Shown in pieces: positions 27,743 through 35,557 of a DNA stretch of 64,000 nt; within the stretch, counting starts at the first letter, position 1, and every line of letters starts with the position of its first letter. Source of the stretch: Paracoccus sp. (in: a-proteobacteria) (GTDB lineage Bacteria > Pseudomonadota > Alphaproteobacteria > Rhodobacterales > Rhodobacteraceae); contig NZ_JAUVVF010000004.1 of the NCBI RefSeq assembly GCF_030604785.1, positions 1-64,000 of the forward strand, read 5' to 3'. The translations under genes and the position numbers were made by a program. The notes beneath the pieces were generated by a model. That model saw nothing but the letters and a program-made list of their open reading frames with translations, ran no database searches and was not told the origin of the DNA.

Positions 27743-29220
27743 CCGAATCCGCGACCCTTCTGATCCTAATCCTGCTGACCTCGCTCGGCGCGGCGCCGGT
27801 CATCTTCGCCCTGCCCGAGCGGGCGGCGCGCCTGCGGACGGCGATCAACCTGACCATGGCGGCGATCAAGGTCGCGCTAGTCGGCTGGCTGGCGCTGGAG
27901 GTCGGCCAGGGCGCCCGCCACGGCCTGTCCTTCGCGATCCTGCCGGGGCTGGAATTCCGCCTGCAGGCCGACCCCTTGGCGATCCTGTTCATCGCGCTGT
28001 CGGCCGTCCTGTGGCTGATCACCACCATCTATTCGGTTGGGTATCTCGAGCGCGGGCCGCACCGGGCGCGGTTCTTCGGCTTCTTCAGCCTGTGCGTCGG
28101 CGCGACCGTTGGCGTCGCGCTGGCGGGCAACCTGTTTACCTTCCTCGTCTTCTACGAGCTGCTGACGCTGGCCACCTATCCGCTGGTGATCCATCGCGGC
28201 ACGGCCGAGGCGCTGCGGGCGGGGCGGATCTACCTGATCTACACGCTGGCCGGCGGTCTGGTGCTGCTTCTGGGTACGCTTGGCCTGTGGGTTCTGGCGG
28301 GCACGACCGATTTCGTTGCGGGCGGGATCATGGCGGACGTGGCAGCCGCCCAGCCCCTTGCGGCGCAGGCGCTGTTCGTGGTCCTGATCCTGGCGCTCGG
28401 GGTCAAGGCGGCGCTGGTGCCGCTGCATCGCTGGCTGCCCATCGCCATGGTCGCCCCCGCCCCCGTCTCGGCGCTGCTGCACGCGGTCGCTGTGGTCAAG
28501 GCCGGAGCCTTCGGCATCATCCGCGTCGTCTTCGAGGTTTTCGGGATCGAAACCGTCCGCGAGCTTGGCCTTACCATGCCTCTGGCCGCGCTGGCGGCGG
28601 TGACGATCCTCTACGGCTCGGTCCGGGCGATGACGCAGGACGACATCAAGAAGCGGCTAGCCTATTCCACCGTCAGCCAGGTCAGCTACATCACGCTTGG
28701 CGTGGCGCTGGCCGGGCCGGTGGCGGCGGTGGGGGCGCTGGCGCATCTGATCCATCAGGGCCTGATGAAGATCACCATGTTCATGGCCGCCGGAAACCTG
28801 GCCGAGGCCCTGGGTGTCAAACGCGTCAGCCAGATGGACGGGGCGGGCCGCGCCCTGCCGGGCACGATGCTGGCCTTCACGCTGGCGGCGCTGGCGATGA
28901 TCGGGCTGCCGCCCTTGGCGGGCTTCGTCAGCAAGTGGTATCTGGCGCAGGGCGGTCTGGCCGTCGGGCAGGACTGGGTGATCCCGCTGCTTCTTGGATC
29001 GAGCCTGCTGAACGCACTCTATTTCCTGCCCATGCTGCACCGCGCCTGGTTCCGCGATGCGCCCGAAGCCGAAGCCCCGCGCCCGCGCATCGGCTGGATG
29101 CTGGCCGCGCCGCCCTTGGTGACGGCGGCGCTGGTGCTGGCGGCGGGGCTGATGGCCAACGCGCCCTTCAGCCCGCTGGAATGGACCCGCTTCATCGTCG
29201 AACTGGAATACCGGGAGTAA
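27739..29220 (+). CDS. Mrp-type antiporter-like subunit D, copy 2
   Basis: The 493-residue protein is a second proton-antiporter-family subunit. It keeps the key charged residues: Glu140 in VFYELLTLATYP, Lys223 in GVKAALVPLHRWLP, Lys254 in VVKAGAFGI and Lys399 in FVSKWYLAQ. The pattern HAVAVVKAGAF is closest to MrpA/NuoL or MbhH-type subunits. It probably takes the place of the antiporter half of MrpA. It overlaps copy 1 by ATGA. Confidence 0.87.
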   Translation: MTESATLLILILLTSLGAAPVIFALPERAARLRTAINLTMAAIKVALVGWLALEVGQGARHGLSFAILPGLEFRLQADPLAILFIALSAVLWLITTIYSVGYLERGPHRARFFGFFSLCVGATVGVALAGNLFTFLVFYELLTLATYPLVIHRGTAEALRAGRIYLIYTLAGGLVLLLGTLGLWVLAGTTDFVAGGIMADVAAAQPLAAQALFVVLILALGVKAALVPLHRWLPIAMVAPAPVSALLHAVAVVKAGAFGIIRVVFEVFGIETVRELGLTMPLAALAAVTILYGSVRAMTQDDIKKRLAYSTVSQVSYITLGVALAGPVAAVGALAHLIHQGLMKITMFMAAGNLAEALGVKRVSQMDGAGRALPGTMLAFTLAALAMIGLPPLAGFVSKWYLAQGGLAVGQDWVIPLLLGSSLLNALYFLPMLHRAWFRDAPEAEAPRPRIGWMLAAPPLVTAALVLAAGLMANAPFSPLEWTRFIVELEYRE

Positions 29221-29223
29221 CGC

Positions 29224-30969
29224 ATGACCGGCCTGTCGCTTGCCCTTGTCCTGATCCTGCCCGGCATGCTGGCCGTGGCCCTTGCCTCGCCCGCCCTGCG
29301 CGCGGCGGCCTGGCGGCTGGTGCCGCTGGCCCCCATGCCCGCGCTGGCACTGGCCCTGATGACCGCGCCCGATTCCGCGCCGGTCCTGCGGGGCGACTGG
29401 CTGATTCTGGGGACAGAACTCGGCCTCGACCCCGTCTCGCGGCTGTTTCTGGCCTTCACGTCGGTCCTGTGGATCGCGGCCGGCTCCGCCGCGCGGCACT
29501 GGATGCGCGACGATCCGCGCGCGGCGGCCTTCGGCATCTGCTTCCTGATGGCGATGACGGGCAATCTGGGCCTGATCCTCGCCCGCGACGCCGCCAGCTT
29601 CTACGCCTTCTTCGCGCTGATGAGCTTTTCGTCCTACGGGCTGGTCCTGCACGAGCGGAGCGACAAGGCGCGATCGGCTGCGCGCCTTTACATCGGCTTT
29701 GTCATCGCGGGCGAGCTGGCGCTGTTCGCAGGGCTGGCCCTGGCGGCGGCGCAGGCCGGATCGCTGCTTCTGGCCGATCTGCGCGCATCCGCGGCGGACG
29801 GGCTGGCCGCGTTGCTGCTGTTGGCCGGGTTCGGGGTCAAGCTGGGGCTGGTGCCGCTGCATTTCTGGCTGCCGCCGGCGCATGGCGCAGCGCCGGTCCC
29901 GGCCAGCGCGGTCCTGTCGGGCGCGATGATCAAGGCGGGGCTGTTTGGAATGATCGCCACGCTGCCCCTTGGCGTGACCGCTTTCGACGATCTGGGACCC
30001 TTGGTCATGTCGGCAGGGCTGGTCACGATCTTCGCCGCGCTGCTTCTTGGCGTCCAGCAGACGAACCCGAAGGCCGTTCTGGGCTATTCCAGCGTCAGTC
30101 AGATGGGGATCATCGCGCTCGGCCTTGGTGCGGGCCTGCTGGCGCCCGAGGCCTGGCCCGCGATCCTGCCGGCGCTGGTCTTTCTGGCGGCGCATCATGC
30201 GCTGGCCAAGGGGGCGCTGTTCCTCGGCGTCGGCGCGGTGGCGGCGCAGCCGCTCGGCAGGGGGCGCTGGCTGATGCTGGCGGCGCTGGCCCTGCCCGCG
30301 CTGGTGCTGGCGGGCCTGCCCGCCACCTCGGGCGCCCTGGGAAAAGAGACGCTGAAGACCGCACTGGCCGCAGGCTCGGCCGTGTGGCTTCCTTGGCTGG
30401 TGGTGGCGCTGACACTGTCGGGGATCGCAACGACGCTGCTGATGGCGCGCCACCTGTTCCTGCTGGCCCGCCAGTCTCCGAGCGCGCCGCAGGCCGTGGC
30501 GCCCGAGGCCATCGCCCTGCCCTTCCTCGGGCTGGCCCTAGGCGCGGTCATGCTGCCCGCGCTCTGGCCTTGGCTGGCCGGTCCCGCCGGCGCGCCCCTT
30601 GCCCAAGCCAGCGCCGGGCCGCTCTGGCCCGTGGCAGCGGGGCTGGCCATCGCGCTTGGCGCAGGGCTGGAGGCTCATGCACGGCGGATCGGGCCGGCAG
30701 TCTTTGCCGCGCAGCTTCTGACGCCTTTCCGCGCCGCGCGCGCCCGGCTGACGCGCGTGGTGGCGGTCCGGCAGCGCGGGCTGCGCCGCCTGTCGGTGCA
30801 GGTGCCCCGCCAGATTGCCGCGCGGGCCCTCGACTGGCGGCTGGCCCAGACCGCGATCCTCATCCTCATTGCGCTGGTCATGGCGCTTCATCTGGCTTCG
30901 GGGCCGCGCGCCAGCGTGATCCCCGATCCGTCGGGCACATCGGGTGCCGCAACCGAAGGAAACCTCTGA
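29224..30969 (+). CDS. Mrp-type antiporter-like subunit D, copy 3, lacking the helix-5 Glu
   Basis: The 581-residue protein is a third antiporter-family subunit, with a C-terminal amphipathic stretch and extra helix (about 490-580). Lysines are kept: Lys206 in GVKLGLVPLHFWLP, Lys237 in MIKAGLFGM and Lys374 in ALGKETL. By eye, the helix-5 segment FYAFFALMSFSSYGLVLHE aligns with FLVFYELLTLATYPLVIHR of copy 2, so the essential Glu is Ala131. A Glu appears later in IAGELAL. It may be a structural or altered-coupling subunit. It starts 3 bp after copy 2. Confidence 0.82.
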   Translation: MTGLSLALVLILPGMLAVALASPALRAAAWRLVPLAPMPALALALMTAPDSAPVLRGDWLILGTELGLDPVSRLFLAFTSVLWIAAGSAARHWMRDDPRAAAFGICFLMAMTGNLGLILARDAASFYAFFALMSFSSYGLVLHERSDKARSAARLYIGFVIAGELALFAGLALAAAQAGSLLLADLRASAADGLAALLLLAGFGVKLGLVPLHFWLPPAHGAAPVPASAVLSGAMIKAGLFGMIATLPLGVTAFDDLGPLVMSAGLVTIFAALLLGVQQTNPKAVLGYSSVSQMGIIALGLGAGLLAPEAWPAILPALVFLAAHHALAKGALFLGVGAVAAQPLGRGRWLMLAALALPALVLAGLPATSGALGKETLKTALAAGSAVWLPWLVVALTLSGIATTLLMARHLFLLARQSPSAPQAVAPEAIALPFLGLALGAVMLPALWPWLAGPAGAPLAQASAGPLWPVAAGLAIALGAGLEAHARRIGPAVFAAQLLTPFRAARARLTRVVAVRQRGLRRLSVQVPRQIAARALDWRLAQTAILILIALVMALHLASGPRASVIPDPSGTSGAATEGNL

Positions 30970-30990
30970 CATCACGAAAGGCAGGAGAAC

Positions 30991-33210
30991 ATGCGCCATG
31001 AAAGCAATTTCCCCCGGCAGGACGCCATGACGGACCGGTCGGTGCGACCCGAACCGACGGGCCTGACGCTGCTGCGATACCGGGTCAGCAATTTCCGCTC
31101 GGTCGCGGATTCGGGATGGCTTTCGGCGGATCACGTCACCGCTCTGATCGGCGTGAACGAATCCGGCAAGACGAACCTGCTGCTGCCCCTGTGGAAGCTG
31201 AACCCGGCCAGCGGGGGCGAGCTTCAGCCGACCTCGGATTATCCCAAATCGCTCTTTGCCGCGATCAGGGCGGCGCCGGGGCAGTTCCCGTTTGTCACGG
31301 CAGAATTCGACACCGGCGCGCAGGCCGGGGCGCTGGCCGCGCTTGCGGGCATTCCGGTCGAGCAGGCGCGCCGGGTCAGCGTCTCGCGCTGCCATGACGG
31401 CAGCTATCAGACGGCCCTGCCCGCCGCGCTGCGCGATGAGGGCAAGGCGCTGCGCACCGCCCTGGACGCCCTGCGCGAGGCGCATGCCGCGCTGCGGGCC
31501 GTCCCGGCCGGGACGGATCTGCGGGACGAGGCGCTGCAGCTTGTCGCCCGGCTTCTGACCGAGAGTGACGGTCCCGCGCGCGTCACCGGCAACGACCTGC
31601 GCCTGGCGCGCAACGCGGTCGGCGCGCTGATCCCGGCCATGCCGCCCGCCAGCAGTCTGGTCATTCCCGTCCTGCGCTCGCTGCAGAAGACGCTTGGCCA
31701 GCAGATGGCCGCGATGATGTCGCCCGACCCGGCCAGCCGTGACGAGGTGCGCCAGTGGATCATCGACCACCTGCCGCGCTTCGTCTATTATTCGAATTAC
31801 GGCAATCTCGACAGCGAGATCTACCTGCCCCATGTCGTCGAGAACATGGGCCGCGCCGATCTGGGCGCGAAGGAGGGCGCCAAGGCGCGCACGCTGCGGG
31901 TGCTGTTCGACTTCGTCGGCCTGCAGGCCTCCGAGATCCTGGAACTGGGCCGTGATTTCCGCGACCTGCGCGAGGAAGCCGAACGCCGCCAGATCGCCGA
32001 AGAGGGTCACAAGGCGCGGATCCGCACGCTGTGGCAGCGGGCCAGGGGCGAGGACGAGATCCCCGATGCCGACCTTCTGGCACGGATCGCCGAGGCCAAG
32101 CGCACGCGCTCGATCCTGCTGCAATCGGCGGGGACCAAGCTGACCGAGCGCTTTGGCGAATGGTGGCTGCAGGGCGATTACCGCTTTCGGTTCGAGGCGG
32201 ATGGAAATCATTTCCGGATCTGGGTCTCGGACAGCCGCCGCCCGCAAGAGGTCGAGCTGGAGCACCGCTCGACCGGGCTTCAGTGGTTTCTCAGCTTCTT
32301 TCTGGTCTTCCTGCACGAGGCGCGCGGCCGGCACGAGAACTGCGTCCTGCTGCTGGACGAGCCGGGCCATTCGCTGCACCCGCTGGCACAGCGCGACCTT
32401 TCGGCCTTTTTCGAGGCTTTGGCGGAACGCAACCAGATCCTCTACACGACGCATTCGCCGTTTCTCATCGACGCGGACAGGCTGGCGCGGGCGCGCAAGG
32501 TCTTTGTGGACCGCGACGGCTCCACCCGCGCCAGCGGCGACCTGCTGGAGGGCGAGGGGCGCGACAGCCAGCGCGGGGCGGCCTTTGTGGTGCGCGCCGC
32601 GCTGAACCTTGCCGTGGCCGAGGCCACGCTTGGAGGCGCGCAGCCGGTGCTGGTGCAGGGACAGGTGGAACAGACCTATCTGTCGCTGATCCGCACGCTC
32701 TGCATAGCCTCGGGGCGGTTCCGGCCCCGGCGGGATCTGATCTTTGCGCCGGTCTGCGGGCTGGGGGTCATGCCGGTTCTGGCGCGGATGCTGGGCGGGG
32801 CGGATGCGCGCCCGCCCAGCCTTGTCGTGGACGGCACGGCGGCAGGCGCCGAGCTGGCGGCGGCGATGGCTGTCGCCGATGCCGACCGGCTGGTGCGGCT
32901 TGACGGCCTGTCGGGCCGTGAGGTCGAGACGATCGAGGACCTGCTGCCCAAGGCGCGGCTGGCCGCCCTGCTGGACCGGATCGAGCGCCGCCCCGAGCGC
33001 ATGTTCTCGGACGTGCTGATCGAGTGGCGGCCCTTCATGCCCCAGGTTCTGGAATGGGCGCGCGACGAGGGGATCACCCTGGCCCCCGACTGGCGCCTCA
33101 GGCTGGCCGAAAGGCTGCGGACACACTTGCTGGACGGCGCGGCCAGCGATGAGACGCAGCCGCTGCTTGAGCCGTGGCTGGACCTGATGACCCGGCTTCA
33201 GGAGGGCTGA
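30991..33210 (+). CDS. OLD-like AAA ATPase with a degenerate TOPRIM region
   Basis: The 739-residue protein begins with an ABC/AAA15-type ATPase. Walker A is IGVNESGKTN (Lys60), the segment ELEHRSTGLQWFLSFFLVF is signature-like, Walker B is VLLLDEPGHSLHP (Asp456/Glu457), and the switch His is in YTTHSPFLID. The C-terminal third matches the place of the OLD TOPRIM nuclease, but the first motif is VLVQGQVE instead of the usual VEGxxE, giving Gln556 for Glu. The second acidic motif reads VVDGTAAG (Asp614). Nuclease activity is therefore doubtful. It starts 21 bp after the antiporter operon with AGGAG upstream, and a terminator follows. Confidence 0.8.
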   Translation: MRHESNFPRQDAMTDRSVRPEPTGLTLLRYRVSNFRSVADSGWLSADHVTALIGVNESGKTNLLLPLWKLNPASGGELQPTSDYPKSLFAAIRAAPGQFPFVTAEFDTGAQAGALAALAGIPVEQARRVSVSRCHDGSYQTALPAALRDEGKALRTALDALREAHAALRAVPAGTDLRDEALQLVARLLTESDGPARVTGNDLRLARNAVGALIPAMPPASSLVIPVLRSLQKTLGQQMAAMMSPDPASRDEVRQWIIDHLPRFVYYSNYGNLDSEIYLPHVVENMGRADLGAKEGAKARTLRVLFDFVGLQASEILELGRDFRDLREEAERRQIAEEGHKARIRTLWQRARGEDEIPDADLLARIAEAKRTRSILLQSAGTKLTERFGEWWLQGDYRFRFEADGNHFRIWVSDSRRPQEVELEHRSTGLQWFLSFFLVFLHEARGRHENCVLLLDEPGHSLHPLAQRDLSAFFEALAERNQILYTTHSPFLIDADRLARARKVFVDRDGSTRASGDLLEGEGRDSQRGAAFVVRAALNLAVAEATLGGAQPVLVQGQVEQTYLSLIRTLCIASGRFRPRRDLIFAPVCGLGVMPVLARMLGGADARPPSLVVDGTAAGAELAAAMAVADADRLVRLDGLSGREVETIEDLLPKARLAALLDRIERRPERMFSDVLIEWRPFMPQVLEWARDEGITLAPDWRLRLAERLRTHLLDGAASDETQPLLEPWLDLMTRLQEG

Positions 33211-33227
33211 GCCTGTCCCTGAACCAT

Positions 33228-33256
33228 GCCTGCGGGTTTCTGCCCGCAGGCTTTTT
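33228..33256 (+). terminator. Rho-independent terminator of the Mrp/ATPase operon
   Basis: A perfect 9-bp stem (gcctgcggg / cccgcaggc) with a 6-base loop is followed by TTTTT, 18 bp after the ATPase stop. Confidence 0.92.
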
Positions 33257-33281
33257 CATGGCCTCTTCCTCACATGAAAAA

Positions 33282-33307
33282 AAAGGCCGCCCCGAAGGGC
33301 GGCCTTT
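33282..33307 (-). terminator. Rho-independent terminator of the small membrane protein gene
   Basis: A perfect 11-bp stem (aaaggccgccc / gggcggccttt) with a 4-base loop. Read on the minus strand it is followed by a run of T (eight A on the plus strand, 33277-33284), 21 bp past the end of the membrane protein gene. Confidence 0.92.
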
Positions 33308-33327
33308 AGGGTCGGGCGTGCAGCGCG

Positions 33328-33675
33328 TCAGGACGTGCCGAGCGTATTCCCACCGGTCGACCGATCAGCGGCACGCAGCCACAGCCCCGCGCCCAGGATC
33401 GCCGCAGCGCCAGGCAGCAGCAGCCACATCGCGGCGCCGCCCGTGATGACCGCGAACAGGGCGGCCACTCCTCCGGCGCCGATCATCAGCAGGGAATCGA
33501 CGGCCGAGGGACGCAAGAGCACCTTGGCCGCCACCAGGACGCCCGCCAGTCCCAGCACGAAGGCGAGGCGCGCGCCACCGCCATAGAGGCTGGACACCCA
33601 CGGGCTGATCACGATGAGCAGCGCGCCGAACGAGGCGATGGCTCCGGCGAGGGTGGATTTCGAGATAGCTTTCAT
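33328..33675 (-). CDS. Small four-helix membrane protein of unknown function
   Basis: This 115-residue protein has about four hydrophobic segments (ASFGALLIVISPWVSSLYGGG, LAFVLGLAGVLVAAKVLL, SLLMIGAGGVAALFAVITGG, AAMWLLLPGAAAILGAGLWL). I do not recognise a family. ATG 33675 has GGAAAGGAAAG upstream. It is a single-gene unit with its own terminator. A probable ECF-type promoter (33771-33797) precedes it, divergent from that of the isocitrate dehydrogenase gene. Confidence 0.75.
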   Translation of the reverse strand: MKAISKSTLAGAIASFGALLIVISPWVSSLYGGGARLAFVLGLAGVLVAAKVLLRPSAVDSLLMIGAGGVAALFAVITGGAAMWLLLPGAAAILGAGLWLRAADRSTGGNTLGTS

Positions 33676-33770
33676 CAGTCTTTCCTTTCCTGCGCTTTGG
33701 GGGCCGGATCCTGTCGGCATTGCGGTGGGGCGCTGCCGCTGCCCCGGCCGGGTTCGGGGTTCGTATCGGA

Positions 33771-33797
33771 CATACGCGCCGCACCGCCCGGTTAATC
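33771..33797 (-). promoter_or_regulatory. Probable ECF-type promoter of the small membrane protein
   Basis: On the minus strand GGGGATTAA (core GATTAA at 33797-33792) and CGTATGTC (core CGTATG at 33776-33771) are 15 bases apart. The -10 box is exact, the -35 box differs at one or two bases, and the spacing is one longer than in the strong sites. Confidence 0.5.
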
Positions 33798-33846
33798 CCC
33801 TGAACGGAAACGATTTCGCGCCGACGGATTTTTTTCGCACGCCGCG

Positions 33847-33872
33847 GATGAGACCCGCCCGTCGGGCGTATG
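33847..33872 (+). promoter_or_regulatory. ECF-type promoter of the isocitrate dehydrogenase gene
   Basis: The elements are CGGATGAG (core GATGAG at 33847-33852) and CGTATGTG (core at 33867-33872) with 14 bases between. The next coding start is at 33994. Confidence 0.7.
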
Positions 33873-33993
33873 TGTCGTCGGAGATGCCGGAGAGGACGGC
33901 TCCGTTCCGGCAGGCCTTCGCTGCCTGGAGCCAGCCGGGGCGGCCCGCCCCTTCCATCTCCACCCTGACCTGATCCCATTCCAAGAGGCCTCA

Positions 33994-35481
33994 ATGAACC
34001 AGCTATTCGTTCCCACAGAGCCCTCGGCCCGCGACGACGCGCAGCAGGCCGCGCCCGTCACGGTAGCCCATGGCGACGGCATCGGCCCCGAGATCATGGA
34101 GGCCTGCCTGCGCGTCCTGACGGCGGCCGGCGCCCGTCTGGCCATCGAACGCATCGAGGTCGGGCAAGACGTCTACAAGGCCGGCCACGGCGCTGGCATC
34201 GCCCCCGAGGCCTGGGACAGCCTGCGCCGGACGCGGGTTCTCTACAAGGCGCCCATCACCACGCCCCAGGGCGGCGGCTACAAGAGCCTGAACGTCACCA
34301 TCCGCAAGACTCTGGGGCTTTACGCCAATGTGCGCCCGGTCAGCGCCTACGCGCCCTTTGTCGAGACGCGCCATCCCGACATGGACGTGGTCATCATCCG
34401 CGAGAACGAAGAGGACCTCTATGCCGGTATCGAGCACCGGCAGACCGACGAGGTCTATCAATGCCTGAAACTGATCACGCGCCCCGGCTGCGAGCGCATC
34501 GTTCGCCATGCCTTCGCATATGCCCGCGCGCATGGCCGCAGGAAGGTCACCTGCTTCACCAAGGACAACATCATGAAGCTGACCGACGGCCTGTTCCACC
34601 GGGTCTTCGACGAGATTGCGGAGGATTATCCCGACATCGAGACCGAGCACATGATCGTGGATATCGGGGCCGCGATGCTGGCCGACACGCCCCATGCCTT
34701 TGACGTGATCGTCGTGCCAAACCTCTATGGCGACATCATCAGCGACATCGCGGCGCAGATCTCGGGATCGGTGGGGCTGGCGCCCTCGGCCAATCTGGGC
34801 ACGGATTTCGCCATGTTCGAGGCGGTCCATGGCAGCGCCCCGCGGCTGGCCGGGCTGGACATGGCCAATCCGTCGGGCCTGCTTCTGGCGGGCGCGATGA
34901 TGATGGCGCATCTGGGCCAGATCCGCGTGGCCGAGCGGGTGCGCAACGCCTGGGCGCGCACGATCGAGGACGGCGTTCATACCTTCGACATCTACCGCGA
35001 AGGGCGCTCGCGCCGCGCCGTCGGCACCGCCGATTTCGCCCAGGCCGTCATCGACCGCATGGGCCACCGCCCCAGAAGCCTGCCCGTGGCCCGCTACGCC
35101 GCCGCGCCCGCGATGCCCGCGCCGCCGCCGCGCAACCGGCAGCCCGCGCGCAAGGAACTGGTCGGGATCGATGTCTTTGTCCAGCATGTCGGCACGACCG
35201 AGGCCCTGGCCGACATGCTGCGCCCCCTGGGCCGCGGCCGCCTGTCGCTCGGGATGATCAGCAATCGCGGCGTGAAGGTGTGGCCCGACGGCATGCCCGA
35301 GACGTTCTGCACCGATCACTGGCGCTGCCGCTTCACGGCGGCCGGGCGGGCCTCGATCCGCAAGGCGGACATCATCGACCTGCTGTCCGAACTGGCCCTG
35401 CACGGGGTCGATTTCATCAAGACGGAACATCTTTACACCTTCGATGGCACGCCCGGCTTCTCGGTCGGACAGGGCCAGTAA
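33994..35481 (+). CDS. icd: Isocitrate dehydrogenase, long (Rickettsia/Thermus-like) type
   Basis: The 495-residue protein is a beta-decarboxylating dehydrogenase with a C-terminal extension of about 110 residues (from ELVGIDVFVQHVGTTEALAD), the layout of Rickettsia- and Thermus-type isocitrate dehydrogenases. Motifs are VAHGDGIGPEIMEA, the substrate loop YKSLNVTIRKTLGLYANVRP, IIRENEEDLYAGIEH and the metal/cofactor region PNLYGDIISDIAAQ and EAVHGSAP. AAGAGG precedes ATG 33994. Converting isocitrate to 2-oxoglutarate yields NAD(P)H; the cofactor was not assigned. Being behind an ECF-type promoter suggests a stress-induced isoform beside a housekeeping enzyme elsewhere. Confidence 0.85.
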   Translation: MNQLFVPTEPSARDDAQQAAPVTVAHGDGIGPEIMEACLRVLTAAGARLAIERIEVGQDVYKAGHGAGIAPEAWDSLRRTRVLYKAPITTPQGGGYKSLNVTIRKTLGLYANVRPVSAYAPFVETRHPDMDVVIIRENEEDLYAGIEHRQTDEVYQCLKLITRPGCERIVRHAFAYARAHGRRKVTCFTKDNIMKLTDGLFHRVFDEIAEDYPDIETEHMIVDIGAAMLADTPHAFDVIVVPNLYGDIISDIAAQISGSVGLAPSANLGTDFAMFEAVHGSAPRLAGLDMANPSGLLLAGAMMMAHLGQIRVAERVRNAWARTIEDGVHTFDIYREGRSRRAVGTADFAQAVIDRMGHRPRSLPVARYAAAPAMPAPPPRNRQPARKELVGIDVFVQHVGTTEALADMLRPLGRGRLSLGMISNRGVKVWPDGMPETFCTDHWRCRFTAAGRASIRKADIIDLLSELALHGVDFIKTEHLYTFDGTPGFSVGQGQ

Positions 35482-35489
35482 CCCGCGTC

Positions 35490-35513
35490 GGGAGGCATGC
35501 TCCGTTGCCTCCC
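35490..35513 (+). terminator. Hairpin after icd
   Basis: A perfect 8-bp stem (gggaggca / tgcctccc) with an 8-base loop lies 9 bp after the icd stop. There is no T-run, so it may be an attenuating or mRNA-stabilising hairpin rather than a full stop. Confidence 0.55.
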
Positions 35514-35557
35514 CCCGCACCCCAACCGCAACGTCAACAGCAACAGGAGAACGGAAG

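Larger units (their letters stand above)
33676..33993. other. 318-bp divergent promoter region with two ECF-type promoters
   Basis: No gene is supported here. The gap holds a minus-strand ECF-type promoter (33771-33797) for the small membrane protein and a plus-strand one (33847-33872) for the isocitrate dehydrogenase gene. Each leaves a leader of roughly 95-120 bases. I saw no further operator or terminator. Confidence 0.7.

Noticed and set aside
27657-31001. A 1114-codon plus-strand frame running through the antiporter genes
   Set aside because: It is a shifted frame of the two antiporter-like genes at 27739 and 29224, with low-complexity Gly/Arg/Ala composition and no membrane pattern.
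30991-33210. OLD-like ATPase as part of a phage-defence island
   Set aside because: No partner helicase, nuclease, integrase or other defence gene is nearby. It shares an operon with antiporter genes and its TOPRIM motif is degenerate.
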